From Leifsonia sp. Leaf336 (GTDB lineage Bacteria; Actinomycetota; Actinomycetes; Actinomycetales; Microbacteriaceae), in assembly GCF_001423695.1 (NCBI RefSeq), contig NZ_LMOZ01000001.1, positions 1 to 64,000 of the forward strand: a stretch of DNA of 64,000 nt, in the 5' to 3' direction. Shown piece after piece: positions 36,606-45,057 of the stretch. Both the position numbers and the translations under genes were made by a program. Positions within the stretch are counted from its first letter, which is position 1, and every line of letters begins with the position of its first letter. Under the pieces are notes generated by a model. That model saw only the letters and a list, made by a program, of their open reading frames with translations, was not told the DNA's origin and made no database searches.

Positions 36606-36715
36606 CCGGCGGGTGGAGCGCTCGACTGCGGTCACGGCGTCAGCATAGCGCCGGGTGCGACCTCCGCAGTAGAGGCGTCTCGAGGGCGGCGAGGGTACTC
36701 CGCATGTGAACGCTG

Positions 36716-36744
36716 TGTGACGGCGGTGTAAAAGTTCGTAATCT
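36716..36744 (+). promoter_or_regulatory. Putative promoter of exopolysaccharide operon
   Basis: TGTGAC (36716-36721) and TAATCT (36739-36744) are separated by 17 bases, which would place the transcription start near 36751, inside the palindrome at 36748. Confidence 0.45.
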
Positions 36745-36747
36745 TTC

Positions 36748-36761
36748 AGGGAGCGCTCCCA
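36748..36761. promoter_or_regulatory. CebR/CelR-like operator
   Basis: AGGGAGCGCTCCCA differs at one base from TGGGAGCGCTCCCA, the known operator consensus of the actinobacterial cellobiose-responsive LacI-type repressors CebR/CelR. It overlaps the predicted transcription start of the exopolysaccharide operon. The repressor gene is not in the window; the LacI protein at 9636 has a different deduced operator. Confidence 0.65.
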
Positions 36762-37056
36762 CGGCCTTTCCGGGGTACAGGATCGAGCCGTTTCGTCGCG
36801 CGCCACTCCCGGGATTCTGAACGCGGATTTCCGCTCCCACCTGCGCTTCGACCACTCCGGTACCGAGCGGTATGCCGTGTCGGCGTGTCTGCGGACATGT
36901 CCCCCGAATGCAGATCGGCGACGCGCCGTCAAGTGCGTTCCACCCCCACTTGCGGGCCGTGGCCGGTGACCCGTAGAACTGTGAAAACCCGAACCGACCC
37001 AGATCCCCACCGTCGCGGATGCCACCCCCCATTCAACTCAGTGAGAGGTCTGCCTC
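36762..37056 (+). other. Long 5' leader of the exopolysaccharide operon
   Basis: About 300 bases lie between the predicted transcription start and GTG 37057. The stretch has no convincing ORF. It contains several C-rich runs (CCACCCCCACTTG, ATGCCACCCCCCATTC) and no riboswitch I can identify. It could hold post-transcriptional control. Confidence 0.4.
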
Positions 37057-38616
37057 GTGTTCATCTTCCTGCTGCAACTCCGGCACATGCTCGGCGGACA
37101 TCCGGAGTTCTACCTGTTCGCCATCTACTCCGCCCTGATCTGGGTCATCTGGATCGTGAAGGTCCTGATGTCCCGGCGTTACCGCCCGTACACCGACGAT
37201 TTCCACGGCACGACCAGCGTCGTCGTGCCCGTCGTGGACGAGCCGCTCGACCTGTTCCGTGACGTGCTGGGCCGCATGGTCGAGCAGCGGCCCGGCGAGA
37301 TCATCGTGGTCATCAACGGCGCCCCGAACCCGGAGCTGGCGGAGGTCTGCGAAGAGTTCGCCCCCTTGGTGCGGTGGGTGCACACCCCGATCCCGGGCAA
37401 GCGCAACGCGGTGATGATCGGGACGAAGATGTCCACCGGCGAGATCACCGTCCTCGTCGACTCGGACACCGTGTGGACGCAGAACACGCTCAGCGAGCTC
37501 GTCAAGCCGTTCGCCGACCAGCGCGTCGGCGGCGTCACCACCAAGCAGCGCATCCTGGAGCCGGAGCGGTCGTGGATCACCCGGTGGGCGGACTGGCTGG
37601 AGAACTCCCGCGCCCTGTACTCGATGCCGGCGCAGAGCGTGGTCGGCCAGATCGGCTGCCTCCCCGGCCGCACGATCGCGTTCCGCCGCTCGATCCTGAT
37701 GCGGGTGATGGAGAAGTTCATGACCGAGAAGTTCCTCGGCGTGTTCCTGGAGGTCTCCGACGACCGGACGCTGACGAACCTCACCCTCAAGGAGGGCTAC
37801 CGGACGGTGTACCAGCACACCAGCCTGGTCTACACCGACGCCCCGCTGAAGGTGAAGAAGCTGTTCAAGCAGCAGCTCCGCTGGGCGCGCGGCAGCCAGT
37901 ACAACACCATGCGCATGCTCCCCTGGATGCTCGGCCACGCGCCGATCCTGTCGTTCTTCTTCGTGATGGACATCCTGCTGCCGTTCATCCTCGCCGGCGT
38001 CATGGGCGGCTGGGTGTACCGGTCGATCACGGGCGAGGGCTACAACTTCTACGAGGGCTTCCTGAAGTCCTACGGCATCCAGGGCGGCATCATCACCGTC
38101 GTCGCGCTCATGGTCGCCTCGTCGGTGATCAGCATGTCGATCCGGCAGATCCGCCACCTCTCCGAGAAGCCGAGCGACTTCTTCCGCCTGCCGGTGTTCA
38201 TCATCGTCTCGACGTTCTTCCTCATGCCGATCCGCCTCATCGGGTTCTTCCGCATGGCGCACGCCAGCGGCTGGGGCACCAGGGCCGGGGCATACGCGGG
38301 AGGTCCGGGCGAGATCAGCAGCGAAGACGAGATCGCGTCCTTCGGATCCTCCCCGGCTCCGTCCGGCGCCCTGCCGATCGCCGGTCTTCCCGACGAGGTG
38401 GGAGGCGTCAGCTCGGCCACCGCGCTGGCCACGGCCACGCGCCCGACGACAGCGGTCGTCACGCGCGCCGAGGCCAAGACGCAGGCCAAGACCACCGCCA
38501 AGGCGACCACCAAGAAGTCCACGAAGCCGGCGCGCCGCAAGCTCAACCCGCTCGCCGCCATCCCGTACGTGATCGGAATCGCGATCCTGACCCTGGAGGC
38601 CCTGTTCCTTGTCTAG
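37057..38616 (+). CDS. Processive GT2 polysaccharide synthase
   Basis: A 519-residue family-2 glycosyltransferase of the cellulose/hyaluronan-synthase type. After one N-terminal helix, the cytoplasmic catalytic domain has SVVVPVVDEPLDL, the UDP/metal site DSD in ITVLVDSDTVW (near residue 135), the acceptor-base region FLEVSDDRTLT and the processivity motif QQLRWARGS (near 274). Four or more helices follow to form the translocation channel. An Ala/Thr/Lys-rich cytoplasmic segment (TKTTAKATTKKSTKPARRK-like) precedes a last helix. The product is unknown; UDP-glucuronate and UDP-glucose made by the downstream enzymes are the likely donors. GTG 37057 has GAGAGG upstream. It overlaps the GH26 gene by eight bases. 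Confidence 0.9.
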   Translation: MFIFLLQLRHMLGGHPEFYLFAIYSALIWVIWIVKVLMSRRYRPYTDDFHGTTSVVVPVVDEPLDLFRDVLGRMVEQRPGEIIVVINGAPNPELAEVCEEFAPLVRWVHTPIPGKRNAVMIGTKMSTGEITVLVDSDTVWTQNTLSELVKPFADQRVGGVTTKQRILEPERSWITRWADWLENSRALYSMPAQSVVGQIGCLPGRTIAFRRSILMRVMEKFMTEKFLGVFLEVSDDRTLTNLTLKEGYRTVYQHTSLVYTDAPLKVKKLFKQQLRWARGSQYNTMRMLPWMLGHAPILSFFFVMDILLPFILAGVMGGWVYRSITGEGYNFYEGFLKSYGIQGGIITVVALMVASSVISMSIRQIRHLSEKPSDFFRLPVFIIVSTFFLMPIRLIGFFRMAHASGWGTRAGAYAGGPGEISSEDEIASFGSSPAPSGALPIAGLPDEVGGVSSATALATATRPTTAVVTRAEAKTQAKTTAKATTKKSTKPARRKLNPLAAIPYVIGIAILTLEALFLV

Positions 38617-40090
38617 TCCGACCGCTACCCTCAGCAGCCGGGCCCACTCCTGGTGGGCCCAGTCGAAGTCGCGATCGCAGGCCACCGCTGCGGCGTTCAT
38701 CGCCCTCGCGATGGTCCTCGTCGGCATCTCCGCTTACGTCTGGGTCTCGCCCACCGGCGCCCCGCTCCGCAACGCCGTCGCGGGTGCCGCGGAGACGATC
38801 ACCCCGTTCGCCGCGCAGAACGCCGAGCTCAAGCGCAACCTGAACCGCGCGACGCAGACCATCGCCTCCCAGAAGGGCAAGATGACCGCGATGCAGGCTC
38901 AGGCGCTGGCCGCCCAGGCCGGCTCCGCCAAGCAGCTCGCGGCCGCCCAGCAGAAGGCGCTGGCGGCCCAGAACGAGCTCGCGAGCGTCAAGACGCAGCT
39001 CGCCGCGGCCCAGGCGAAGGGCGGTCACTCGTCCAGCGGTGCGGGAGCGTCGGGCAAGCCGGCGTCGAACTCGGGCTCGTCGGGCAACGGCGCGACGCCG
39101 GTCACCGCGCCCGCCCGCGCCGACCTCCTGAACCCGTCGTCGCGCTACTTCGGCATGTACACCGACCAGGCGCCCTTCAACTGGGCGACCTTCGACGCGA
39201 CCAGCTCGAAGATCGGGGTCTCGCCGAACCTGGTCGGCTACTTCCAGGGCTGGGACCAGACCTTCCGCGCCGACGCCGTCACCCGCTCCTGGCAGCAGGG
39301 CCGGATGCCGATGATGACGTGGGAGTCGCGCCCGATCAACGCGGACAACTCGTCCAACTCGGCACCGGACTACTCCCTGCCGAAGATCATCGGAGGCGAC
39401 TTCGACGCCTACCTGCACCAGTACGCGAAGGACATCGTGGCCACCGGGCTGCCGCTCGCGCTCCGGCTCGACCACGAGATGAACGGCATCTGGTACCCGT
39501 GGGCGGAGAACGACGGGTCGGGCAACTCGATCAACGGCAACAACCCCGGCGACTACGTGAAGATGTGGCGGCACGTCCACGACATCTTCCAGCAGGAGGG
39601 CGCGAACAACCTCGTGATCTGGGTGTGGGCGCCGAACATCATCAACAACCTCCCCGCCTCGCACAAGGCGGCCGGCTACCTCGAGAACCTCTATCCGGGT
39701 GACGCCTACGTCGACTGGGTGGGGCTCTCCGGATACCTGCGCCCGCCCTACAAGTCCGACAACGACTTCAGTTTCGACTACACGTTCAAGCCGAGCCTGG
39801 ACAAGCTGCGGAGCATCACGAAGAAGCCGATCATCCTGGCGGAGATGGGGGCCTCCGAGACCGACGGCCACAAGGCCGCCTGGATCAGCTCGTTCTTCGA
39901 CAGCCTCTCCAAGCCCGAGAACTCCGACGTCATCGGCTTCTCGTGGTTCAACCTCGCGGTGACCAGTTACGTGGAGGGCGTGCGCGCCACCAACGACTGG
40001 CGCATCGACTCCCGGCCGGACACGTTGTCCGCGTTCATCGCCGGCCTCACCAGACCGGAAGACGACTTCACGCTCACCCCGGCCCAATAG
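38609..40090 (+). CDS. Membrane-anchored GH26 family endo-glycanase
   Basis: A 493-residue protein with one N-terminal membrane helix (AAAFIALAMVLVGISAYVWV), an Ala/Gln/Lys coiled coil (about residues 65-140), a Ser/Gly linker and an extracellular GH26 domain from about 170. The acid/base Glu is in LRLDHEMNGIWYPW (near 290) and the nucleophile Glu in IILAEMGASE (near 412). GH26 enzymes cut beta-mannan, mixed-linkage glucan or beta-1,3-xylan. Placed with the synthase, it probably trims, releases or edits the nascent polymer, as BcsZ or AlgL do in other systems. The TTG start lies inside the synthase gene, with GGAGG eight bases upstream. Confidence 0.9.
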   Translation: MSSPTATLSSRAHSWWAQSKSRSQATAAAFIALAMVLVGISAYVWVSPTGAPLRNAVAGAAETITPFAAQNAELKRNLNRATQTIASQKGKMTAMQAQALAAQAGSAKQLAAAQQKALAAQNELASVKTQLAAAQAKGGHSSSGAGASGKPASNSGSSGNGATPVTAPARADLLNPSSRYFGMYTDQAPFNWATFDATSSKIGVSPNLVGYFQGWDQTFRADAVTRSWQQGRMPMMTWESRPINADNSSNSAPDYSLPKIIGGDFDAYLHQYAKDIVATGLPLALRLDHEMNGIWYPWAENDGSGNSINGNNPGDYVKMWRHVHDIFQQEGANNLVIWVWAPNIINNLPASHKAAGYLENLYPGDAYVDWVGLSGYLRPPYKSDNDFSFDYTFKPSLDKLRSITKKPIILAEMGASETDGHKAAWISSFFDSLSKPENSDVIGFSWFNLAVTSYVEGVRATNDWRIDSRPDTLSAFIAGLTRPEDDFTLTPAQ

Positions 40091-40121
40091 ACCCCGTTCA
40101 CTCGTAGACCCCGTTCACTCG
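40088..40121 (+). repeat. 17-bp tandem direct repeat at gene junction
   Basis: TAGACCCCGTTCACTCG occurs twice without a gap; the first copy contains the stop codon of the GH26 gene. It lies 18 bases before the UDP-glucose dehydrogenase start. Confidence 0.9.
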
Positions 40122-40138
40122 CCACGGAAGGAACGCAC

Positions 40139-41545
40139 ATGACCTCCACCACCTCCACCAAGAAGCCCAAGGAGCAGCCGGCTCCGCGCATCAGCGTGAT
40201 CGGCACCGGCTACCTCGGCGCCACGCACGCCGCGGCCATGGCCGAGCTCGGCTTCGACGTCATCGGGGTCGACACCGACCCGCACAAGGTCGCCGAGCTC
40301 ACCGAAGGCCGCGCGCCCTTCTTCGAGCCGGGCCTGCCCGAGCTCATCCGCAGCAACGTCGCCGCCGGGCGGCTGCGGTTCACGACCGACATCGCGGAGG
40401 CCGTCGCCGTCTCCGACGTGCACTTCATCTGCGTGGGCACCCCGCAGCAGTCCGGCTCGTTCGCCGCGAACCTGAGCTACGTGGAGGCCGCGGCGCGCGG
40501 CATCGCCGCCCACCTCACGCACGACGCCCTGATCGTCGGCAAGTCGACCGTCCCGGTCGGCACCGGCGCCCGGCTGCGTGCGATCGTCGCGGAGGCCGCG
40601 CCGGCGGGTGTGGACGTCGAGCTCGTCTGGAACCCGGAGTTCCTGCGCGAGGGCAAGGCCGTCGACGACACGCTGCGCCCCGACCGCCTCGTCTTCGGCG
40701 GCACCTCCGAGAAGTCGGAGGCCACCCTCCGCCGGGTCTACGCGAAGCCGATCGCCGACGGGACCCCGGTGCTCGTCGCCGACCTGCCCACCGCCGAGCT
40801 GGTGAAGGTGAGCGCGAACGCGTTCCTCGCCACCAAGATCTCGTTCATCAACGCGATCGCCGAGGTGTGCGACGCGGCGGGCGCCGACGTCTCGCTGCTG
40901 GCGGACGCCCTCGGCCACGACGCGCGCATCGGGCGCCAGTTCCTCAACGCGGGCCTCGGGTTCGGCGGCGGGTGCCTCCCGAAGGACATCCGTGCGCTCA
41001 TGCACCGCTCGAACGAGCTGGGCGCGCACGCGGCGGTCGGCCTCCTGCAGCAGGTGGACGAGATCAACATGGGTCGCAGGCAGCGCGTCATCGACCTGGC
41101 CCTGGAGGCGCTCGGCGGCTCGGTGCTCAACCGCCGCATCGGCGTGCTCGGCGCCGCGTTCAAGCCGCACACCGACGATGTGCGCGACTCGCCGGCGCTG
41201 AACGTGGCCGCCGCACTTCACCTCCGCGGTGCGCAGGTGGTCGTCTACGACCCGCAGGCGCGCGGTACCGCGCAGCGGCTGTTCCCGACCCTCGGCTACG
41301 CGGACTCGATGGAGGACGCCGTCGGCGGGGCCGACCTGACGGTCGTGCTCACCGAGTGGGACGAGTTCACGGGCGCAGACCCGTCGCGGCTGGCCGCGCT
41401 GGCGAACGGCACCACGGTCATCGACGCGCGCAACTGCCTGGACGCGGCCGCCTGGAACGCTGCCGGCTGGACCGTCCTCGGCATGGGCCGGGTGCCCGAG
41501 ACGGCCGCGCTCGTCCCCGACGCCCTGCCCGTCGCCATCCACTGA
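40139..41545 (+). CDS. ugd: UDP-glucose 6-dehydrogenase
   Basis: A 468-residue enzyme that oxidises UDP-glucose to UDP-glucuronate with two NAD+. The N-terminal Rossmann motif is ISVIGTGYLGATHAAAMAEL, the catalytic Cys is in GLGFGGGCLPKDI (near residue 279), and FLATKISFINAIAEV and the WNPEFLREGKAVDD loop complete the active site. The first 16 residues are Thr/Lys-rich and outside the family. ATG 40139 has GGAAGGAA upstream. It would supply glucuronate donor for the synthase two genes upstream. Confidence 0.95.
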   Translation: MTSTTSTKKPKEQPAPRISVIGTGYLGATHAAAMAELGFDVIGVDTDPHKVAELTEGRAPFFEPGLPELIRSNVAAGRLRFTTDIAEAVAVSDVHFICVGTPQQSGSFAANLSYVEAAARGIAAHLTHDALIVGKSTVPVGTGARLRAIVAEAAPAGVDVELVWNPEFLREGKAVDDTLRPDRLVFGGTSEKSEATLRRVYAKPIADGTPVLVADLPTAELVKVSANAFLATKISFINAIAEVCDAAGADVSLLADALGHDARIGRQFLNAGLGFGGGCLPKDIRALMHRSNELGAHAAVGLLQQVDEINMGRRQRVIDLALEALGGSVLNRRIGVLGAAFKPHTDDVRDSPALNVAAALHLRGAQVVVYDPQARGTAQRLFPTLGYADSMEDAVGGADLTVVLTEWDEFTGADPSRLAALANGTTVIDARNCLDAAAWNAAGWTVLGMGRVPETAALVPDALPVAIH

Positions 41546-41592
41546 CCCACCGCCGCCGAGGCGAAGACACACCGCGAGAAAGCGAGTACGAG

Positions 41593-42567
41593 ATGAGCAG
41601 TTACGTGACGAAGGCCGTGATCCCCGCAGCGGGACTCGGCACCCGGTTCCTGCCGGCGACCAAGGCCATGCCCAAGGAGATGCTGCCGGTCGTCGACAAG
41701 CCGGCCATCCAGTACGTCGTGGAGGAGGCCGTCGCCAGCGGTCTGAACGACGTGCTGATGATCACCGGACGCAACAAGAACGCGCTCGAGAACCACTTCG
41801 ACCGCAACGCCGAGCTGGAGGACACGCTCGAGAAGAAGGGCGACACCGACAAGCTGCGCAAGGTCAGCTACTCGACCTCGCTCGCCGACCTCCACTACAC
41901 GCGTCAGGGCGACCCCAAGGGCCTCGGGCACGCGGTGCTCCGCGCCAAGGCCCACATCGGCCACGAGCCGTTCGCCGTGCTCCTCGGCGACGACATCATC
42001 GACGAGCGCGATCCGCTGCTCAGCCGCATGCTGCAGGTGCAGCACGCGCTGAACACGACGGTCGTCGCCCTGATGGAGGTGCCGCCGGAGAGCATCCACC
42101 TGTACGGTGCGGCGGCGATCGTCGAGACCGACCAGGACGACGTGGTGCGCATCACCGGCCTGGTCGAGAAGCCGAGCCGTGAGAACGCGCCGTCGAACTA
42201 CGCCGTGATCGGCAGGTACGTGCTGCGTCCCGAGATCTTCGACATCCTGGAGAAGACGGCCCCCGGCAAGGGCGGCGAGATCCAGCTGACCGATGCGCTG
42301 GAGGGCCTGGCGACGGCTCCGGCGTGGACGGGCGGCGTGCACGGTGTGGTCTTCCGCGGCCGTCGGTACGACACGGGCGACCGTCTCGACTATCTGAAGG
42401 CGATCGTTCAGCTCGCCGTCGCACGCGACGACCTCGGGCCCGAGCTGCTGCCGTGGCTGCGCGAGTTCGCCGAGAACGCGGGCCCGGCCGACACCGGCAG
42501 CATCCCGGCGCTACCGTTGCCGCTCGAGCCGGCCGCCCGGGAGCTGTTGCAGATCGCGGGCGCCTGA
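41593..42567 (+). CDS. galU: UTP-glucose-1-phosphate uridylyltransferase
   Basis: A 324-residue GalU enzyme that makes UDP-glucose from UTP and glucose-1-phosphate. VIPAAGLGTRFLPATKAMPK is the nucleotide-binding signature, MLPVVDKPAIQYVVEEA the following family motif, LLGDDIIDE the metal-binding Asp pair and GLVEKPSRENAP the sugar-phosphate loop. It is 48 bases downstream of ugd and closes the operon: GalU makes UDP-glucose, Ugd makes UDP-glucuronate, GT2 polymerises and GH26 edits. Confidence 0.95.
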   Translation: MSSYVTKAVIPAAGLGTRFLPATKAMPKEMLPVVDKPAIQYVVEEAVASGLNDVLMITGRNKNALENHFDRNAELEDTLEKKGDTDKLRKVSYSTSLADLHYTRQGDPKGLGHAVLRAKAHIGHEPFAVLLGDDIIDERDPLLSRMLQVQHALNTTVVALMEVPPESIHLYGAAAIVETDQDDVVRITGLVEKPSRENAPSNYAVIGRYVLRPEIFDILEKTAPGKGGEIQLTDALEGLATAPAWTGGVHGVVFRGRRYDTGDRLDYLKAIVQLAVARDDLGPELLPWLREFAENAGPADTGSIPALPLPLEPAARELLQIAGA

Positions 42568-42651
42568 GCGGGCTTCCTGACTGCCTCGGTCGCAGGCTCC
42601 CTCGGAGCTGGGGTCGCGGCATCGCTACGCGCTGCCCTTGAGCTCCAGCGC

Positions 42652-42978
42652 TCAGTGGAGGCCGAGCCGCTTGAGCGCGTGCTTCTCGCTCTCGCCGCGC
42701 TCGGTCTCCACTTCGTCGACGGCGACCGGGATGCTCGGCCCGACCGCCAGCCAGACGAAGCCGTCCCGGTGCACCAGCGGCACCAGGTCGGTCGTGCCGT
42801 CGCGCAGCAGCGTGCGCACGCGTTTCAGGAAGGCATAGCCCTCCGACGGCTGCGTGACGTAGGTCTTCCTGCGGTAGTGGACGACGTGTGCCACGGTCTT
42901 CGCGCTGAGCCCGGCGATCTCCGCCGCCGGGAACGGCTCCGCGACGACATCGGGTTCGGCGTGCTTCGTATCGGTCAT
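42652..42978 (-). CDS. Hypothetical protein
   Basis: A 108-residue soluble protein that I do not recognise. A mixed alpha/beta N-terminal part includes VAHVVHYRRKTYVTQP and YAFLKRVRTLLRDGTTDLVP; the end is charged (ETERGESEKHALKRLG). The start ATG 42978 (MTDTKHAEP) is preferred over GTG 42987; neither has a clear ribosome site. It converges with galU and diverges from the GNAT gene. Confidence 0.6.
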   Translation of the reverse strand: MTDTKHAEPDVVAEPFPAAEIAGLSAKTVAHVVHYRRKTYVTQPSEGYAFLKRVRTLLRDGTTDLVPLVHRDGFVWLAVGPSIPVAVDEVETERGESEKHALKRLGLH

Positions 42979-43003
42979 GCCACGCACGGTACGCCGGGTG
43001 CGT

Positions 43004-43009
43004 TAGCGT
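43004..43009 (+). promoter_or_regulatory. -10 box of leaderless promoter
   Basis: TAGCGT six bases before ATG 43016. Confidence 0.45.
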
Positions 43010-43015
43010 CGACAG

Positions 43016-43792
43016 ATGCGTCTTCCCGGTCCTGAGCTGCTCGATCGCCTGGCCGACCGCGGCTGGCCCGCGCTGGAGACCGAACAGCTGGGAGGCTGGA
43101 CGCTCCGCGCCTCCTCGGGCGTCACCAACCGCGCGAACTCGGTGCTCGCCTGCGCCGGGGCCGGCGGCGATGATGCGCGCAGCCTGGAGGATGCGATCGT
43201 CCGGGCCGAGGCCTGGTACGCCGCGCGCGGCCTTCCCGCCGTGTTCCAGGTCAGCCCGGCGTCGCCGTCCGGGCTCGCCGTGGCGCTCGCTCGGCGCGGC
43301 TACCGAGAGCATTCGCCGACGGACATCCTCGTCGCGGATCGCGACGCGGTCGCCTCTGCGACTGCCGCCGCACCCGCCGTCGCCATCGCGGACGCGCCTC
43401 CTGCGGGCTGGCTCGACACCTGGTGGGAGGTGGATGGCCGTGGCGGAGACCGCGAGCGGGAGGTCGTCGCGCACATCCTCGCCGGCGGTCCCGCTCTGTA
43501 CGCCTGGTCGGGCGAGCCGGAGGCTCCCGAGGCGGTCGCCCGGCTCGCTCTGGCCGGCGAGTGGGGAGGCCTCTACGCCGTCGCGACCCTCCCGCGTGCG
43601 CGCCGACGCGGGTTGGCCCGTGCGCTCGCGGGTGCGCTCGCCGCCGCAGCGGCTGACCGGGGTGTCGAGCGGCTGTGGTTGCAGGTGCTCGCCGACAACG
43701 CGGCCGCGCACGCCCTCTATGCCGGGCTCGGTTTCGTGCGGGCGTCCGGCTACTCCTATCGGGAGCAGGTACGGCTGGTACGACCCTCTTAA
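43016..43792 (+). CDS. GNAT-family N-acetyltransferase, two-domain
   Basis: A 258-residue protein with an N-terminal module starting LEQ-like (ETEQLGGWTLRASSGVTNRA), a known prelude in actinobacterial GNATs. The C-terminal GNAT domain has the acetyl-CoA loop in ATLPRARRRGLARALAGALA and closes with HALYAGLGFVRASGYSYREQ. The substrate is unknown. Transcription probably begins at the ATG. A 16-bp-stem hairpin follows the stop. Confidence 0.85.
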   Translation: MRLPGPELLDRLADRGWPALETEQLGGWTLRASSGVTNRANSVLACAGAGGDDARSLEDAIVRAEAWYAARGLPAVFQVSPASPSGLAVALARRGYREHSPTDILVADRDAVASATAAAPAVAIADAPPAGWLDTWWEVDGRGGDREREVVAHILAGGPALYAWSGEPEAPEAVARLALAGEWGGLYAVATLPRARRRGLARALAGALAAAAADRGVERLWLQVLADNAAAHALYAGLGFVRASGYSYREQVRLVRPS

Positions 43793-43799
43793 AACCACG

Positions 43800-43843
43800 A
43801 TGCCGGGCGGTGTGGATACTAGGGTTACCACACAGCCCGGCAT
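43800..43843. terminator. Hairpin between convergent GNAT and threonine aldolase genes
   Basis: 16-bp arms starting ATGCCGGGCGGTGTGG with one mismatch and a 12-base loop, eight bases past the GNAT stop. The remaining bases to 43986 have lower GC than the surroundings and contain a 38-codon plus-strand frame from 43842 that I do not claim as a gene. Confidence 0.65.
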
Positions 43844-43986
43844 GCGTTCGGGGTTATCGCCGGTGGATTATTCGGGTTCCTCCGACGACTCTCTGAGACT
43901 ACCAAAGATGTCGGTCAAATGGAGGACATTCTTGTACCCCGGTCTGCCCCCAGTCTGAGGGTCACGGCCCCGCGGCGCCGACCGTC

Positions 43987-45057
43987 TCAGGCCGACAGTT
44001 CGCCGACGAGGGCTGCCACGAAGTCGTCGATGTCCTGCTCGGTGGTGTCGAACGAGCACATCCAGCGCACCTCGTTGCGCGATGCATCCCAGTCGTAGAA
44101 GCGGAAGTGCTCGCGCAGCCGGTCGGCGACGCCCGCGGGGAGCGTGGCGAAGACGCCGTTCGCCTCGGTGGCCTGGCTGAAACCGACGCCCTCGATGCTG
44201 CCGTCGGCGATGCCGGCCTCCAGCGCGTGGCGCAGACGGGAGGCCATCGCGTTCGCGTGCGAAGCCGAGCGCAGGTAGAGGTCGTCGTGCAGCAGCGCGA
44301 TGAGCTGGGCCGAGATGAAGCGCATCTTCGAGGCCAGCTGCATGTTCAGCTTGCGCAGGTAGAGCAGCCCCTCCGAGGAGGCCGGGTTCAGCACCACGAC
44401 GGCTTCGCCGTACAGCATGCCGTTCTTGGTGCCGCCGAAGCTCAGCACGTCGACGCCGGCGTCGGTGGTGAACGCGCGCAGCGGCACGCCCAGGGTGGCG
44501 GCGGCGTTCGAGATGCGGGCGCCGTCCATGTGCAGCTTCATGCCGCGTGCGTGCACGTGATCGGCGATCGCGCGGATCTCCTCCACCGTGTACGCGGTGC
44601 CGAGTTCGGTGGTCTGCGTGATGGACACGACGAGCGGCTGCGCGCGGTGCTCGTCGCCCCAGCCCCACGCCTCACGGTCGATCAGTTCGGGCGTCAGCTT
44701 GCCGTCGGGGGTCTCGATCGGCAGCAGCTTGAGGCCGCCGACCTTCTCGGGCGCGCCGGCCTCATCGGTGTTGATGTGCGCCGTCTTCGCGCAGATCACC
44801 GCACCCCAGCGCGGAACCATCGACTGCAGCCCGATGACGTTCGCGCCGGTCCCGTTGAACACGGGGAACACCTGCACGCCCTCGCCGAAGTGCTCGGCGA
44901 AGACGTCGTGCAGCCGCTCGGTGTAGACGTCCTCCCCGTAGGAGATCTGGTGGCCGGCGTTGGCCGCGGCGATGGCGTCGAGGATCTCGGGGTGGACCCC
45001 GGCGTAGTTGTCGGAGGCGAAGCCGCGGAGGTTCAGGTCATGGAGTTGCAGAGTCAC
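43987..45057 (-). CDS. ltaE: Low-specificity L-threonine aldolase
   Basis: A 356-residue PLP enzyme of the beta-eliminating lyase/threonine aldolase family that splits threonine or allo-threonine into glycine and acetaldehyde. FASDNYAGVHPEILDAI is the N-terminal signature, HINTDEAGAPEKVGG follows the PLP-stacking His, and the Schiff-base lysine is in VLSFGGTKNGMLYGEA. Its ATG overlaps the stop of the upstream SDR gene by four bases, so it is the third gene of a tightly coupled operon. With tdh-kbl it is the second threonine-to-glycine route in the window. Confidence 0.92.
   Translation of the reverse strand: MTLQLHDLNLRGFASDNYAGVHPEILDAIAAANAGHQISYGEDVYTERLHDVFAEHFGEGVQVFPVFNGTGANVIGLQSMVPRWGAVICAKTAHINTDEAGAPEKVGGLKLLPIETPDGKLTPELIDREAWGWGDEHRAQPLVVSITQTTELGTAYTVEEIRAIADHVHARGMKLHMDGARISNAAATLGVPLRAFTTDAGVDVLSFGGTKNGMLYGEAVVVLNPASSEGLLYLRKLNMQLASKMRFISAQLIALLHDDLYLRSASHANAMASRLRHALEAGIADGSIEGVGFSQATEANGVFATLPAGVADRLREHFRFYDWDASRNEVRWMCSFDTTEQDIDDFVAALVGELSA

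Noticed and set aside
43842-43958. 38-codon plus-strand frame between GNAT and ltaE
   Set aside because: It starts inside a terminator hairpin and has no ribosome site; lower GC alone is weak evidence.
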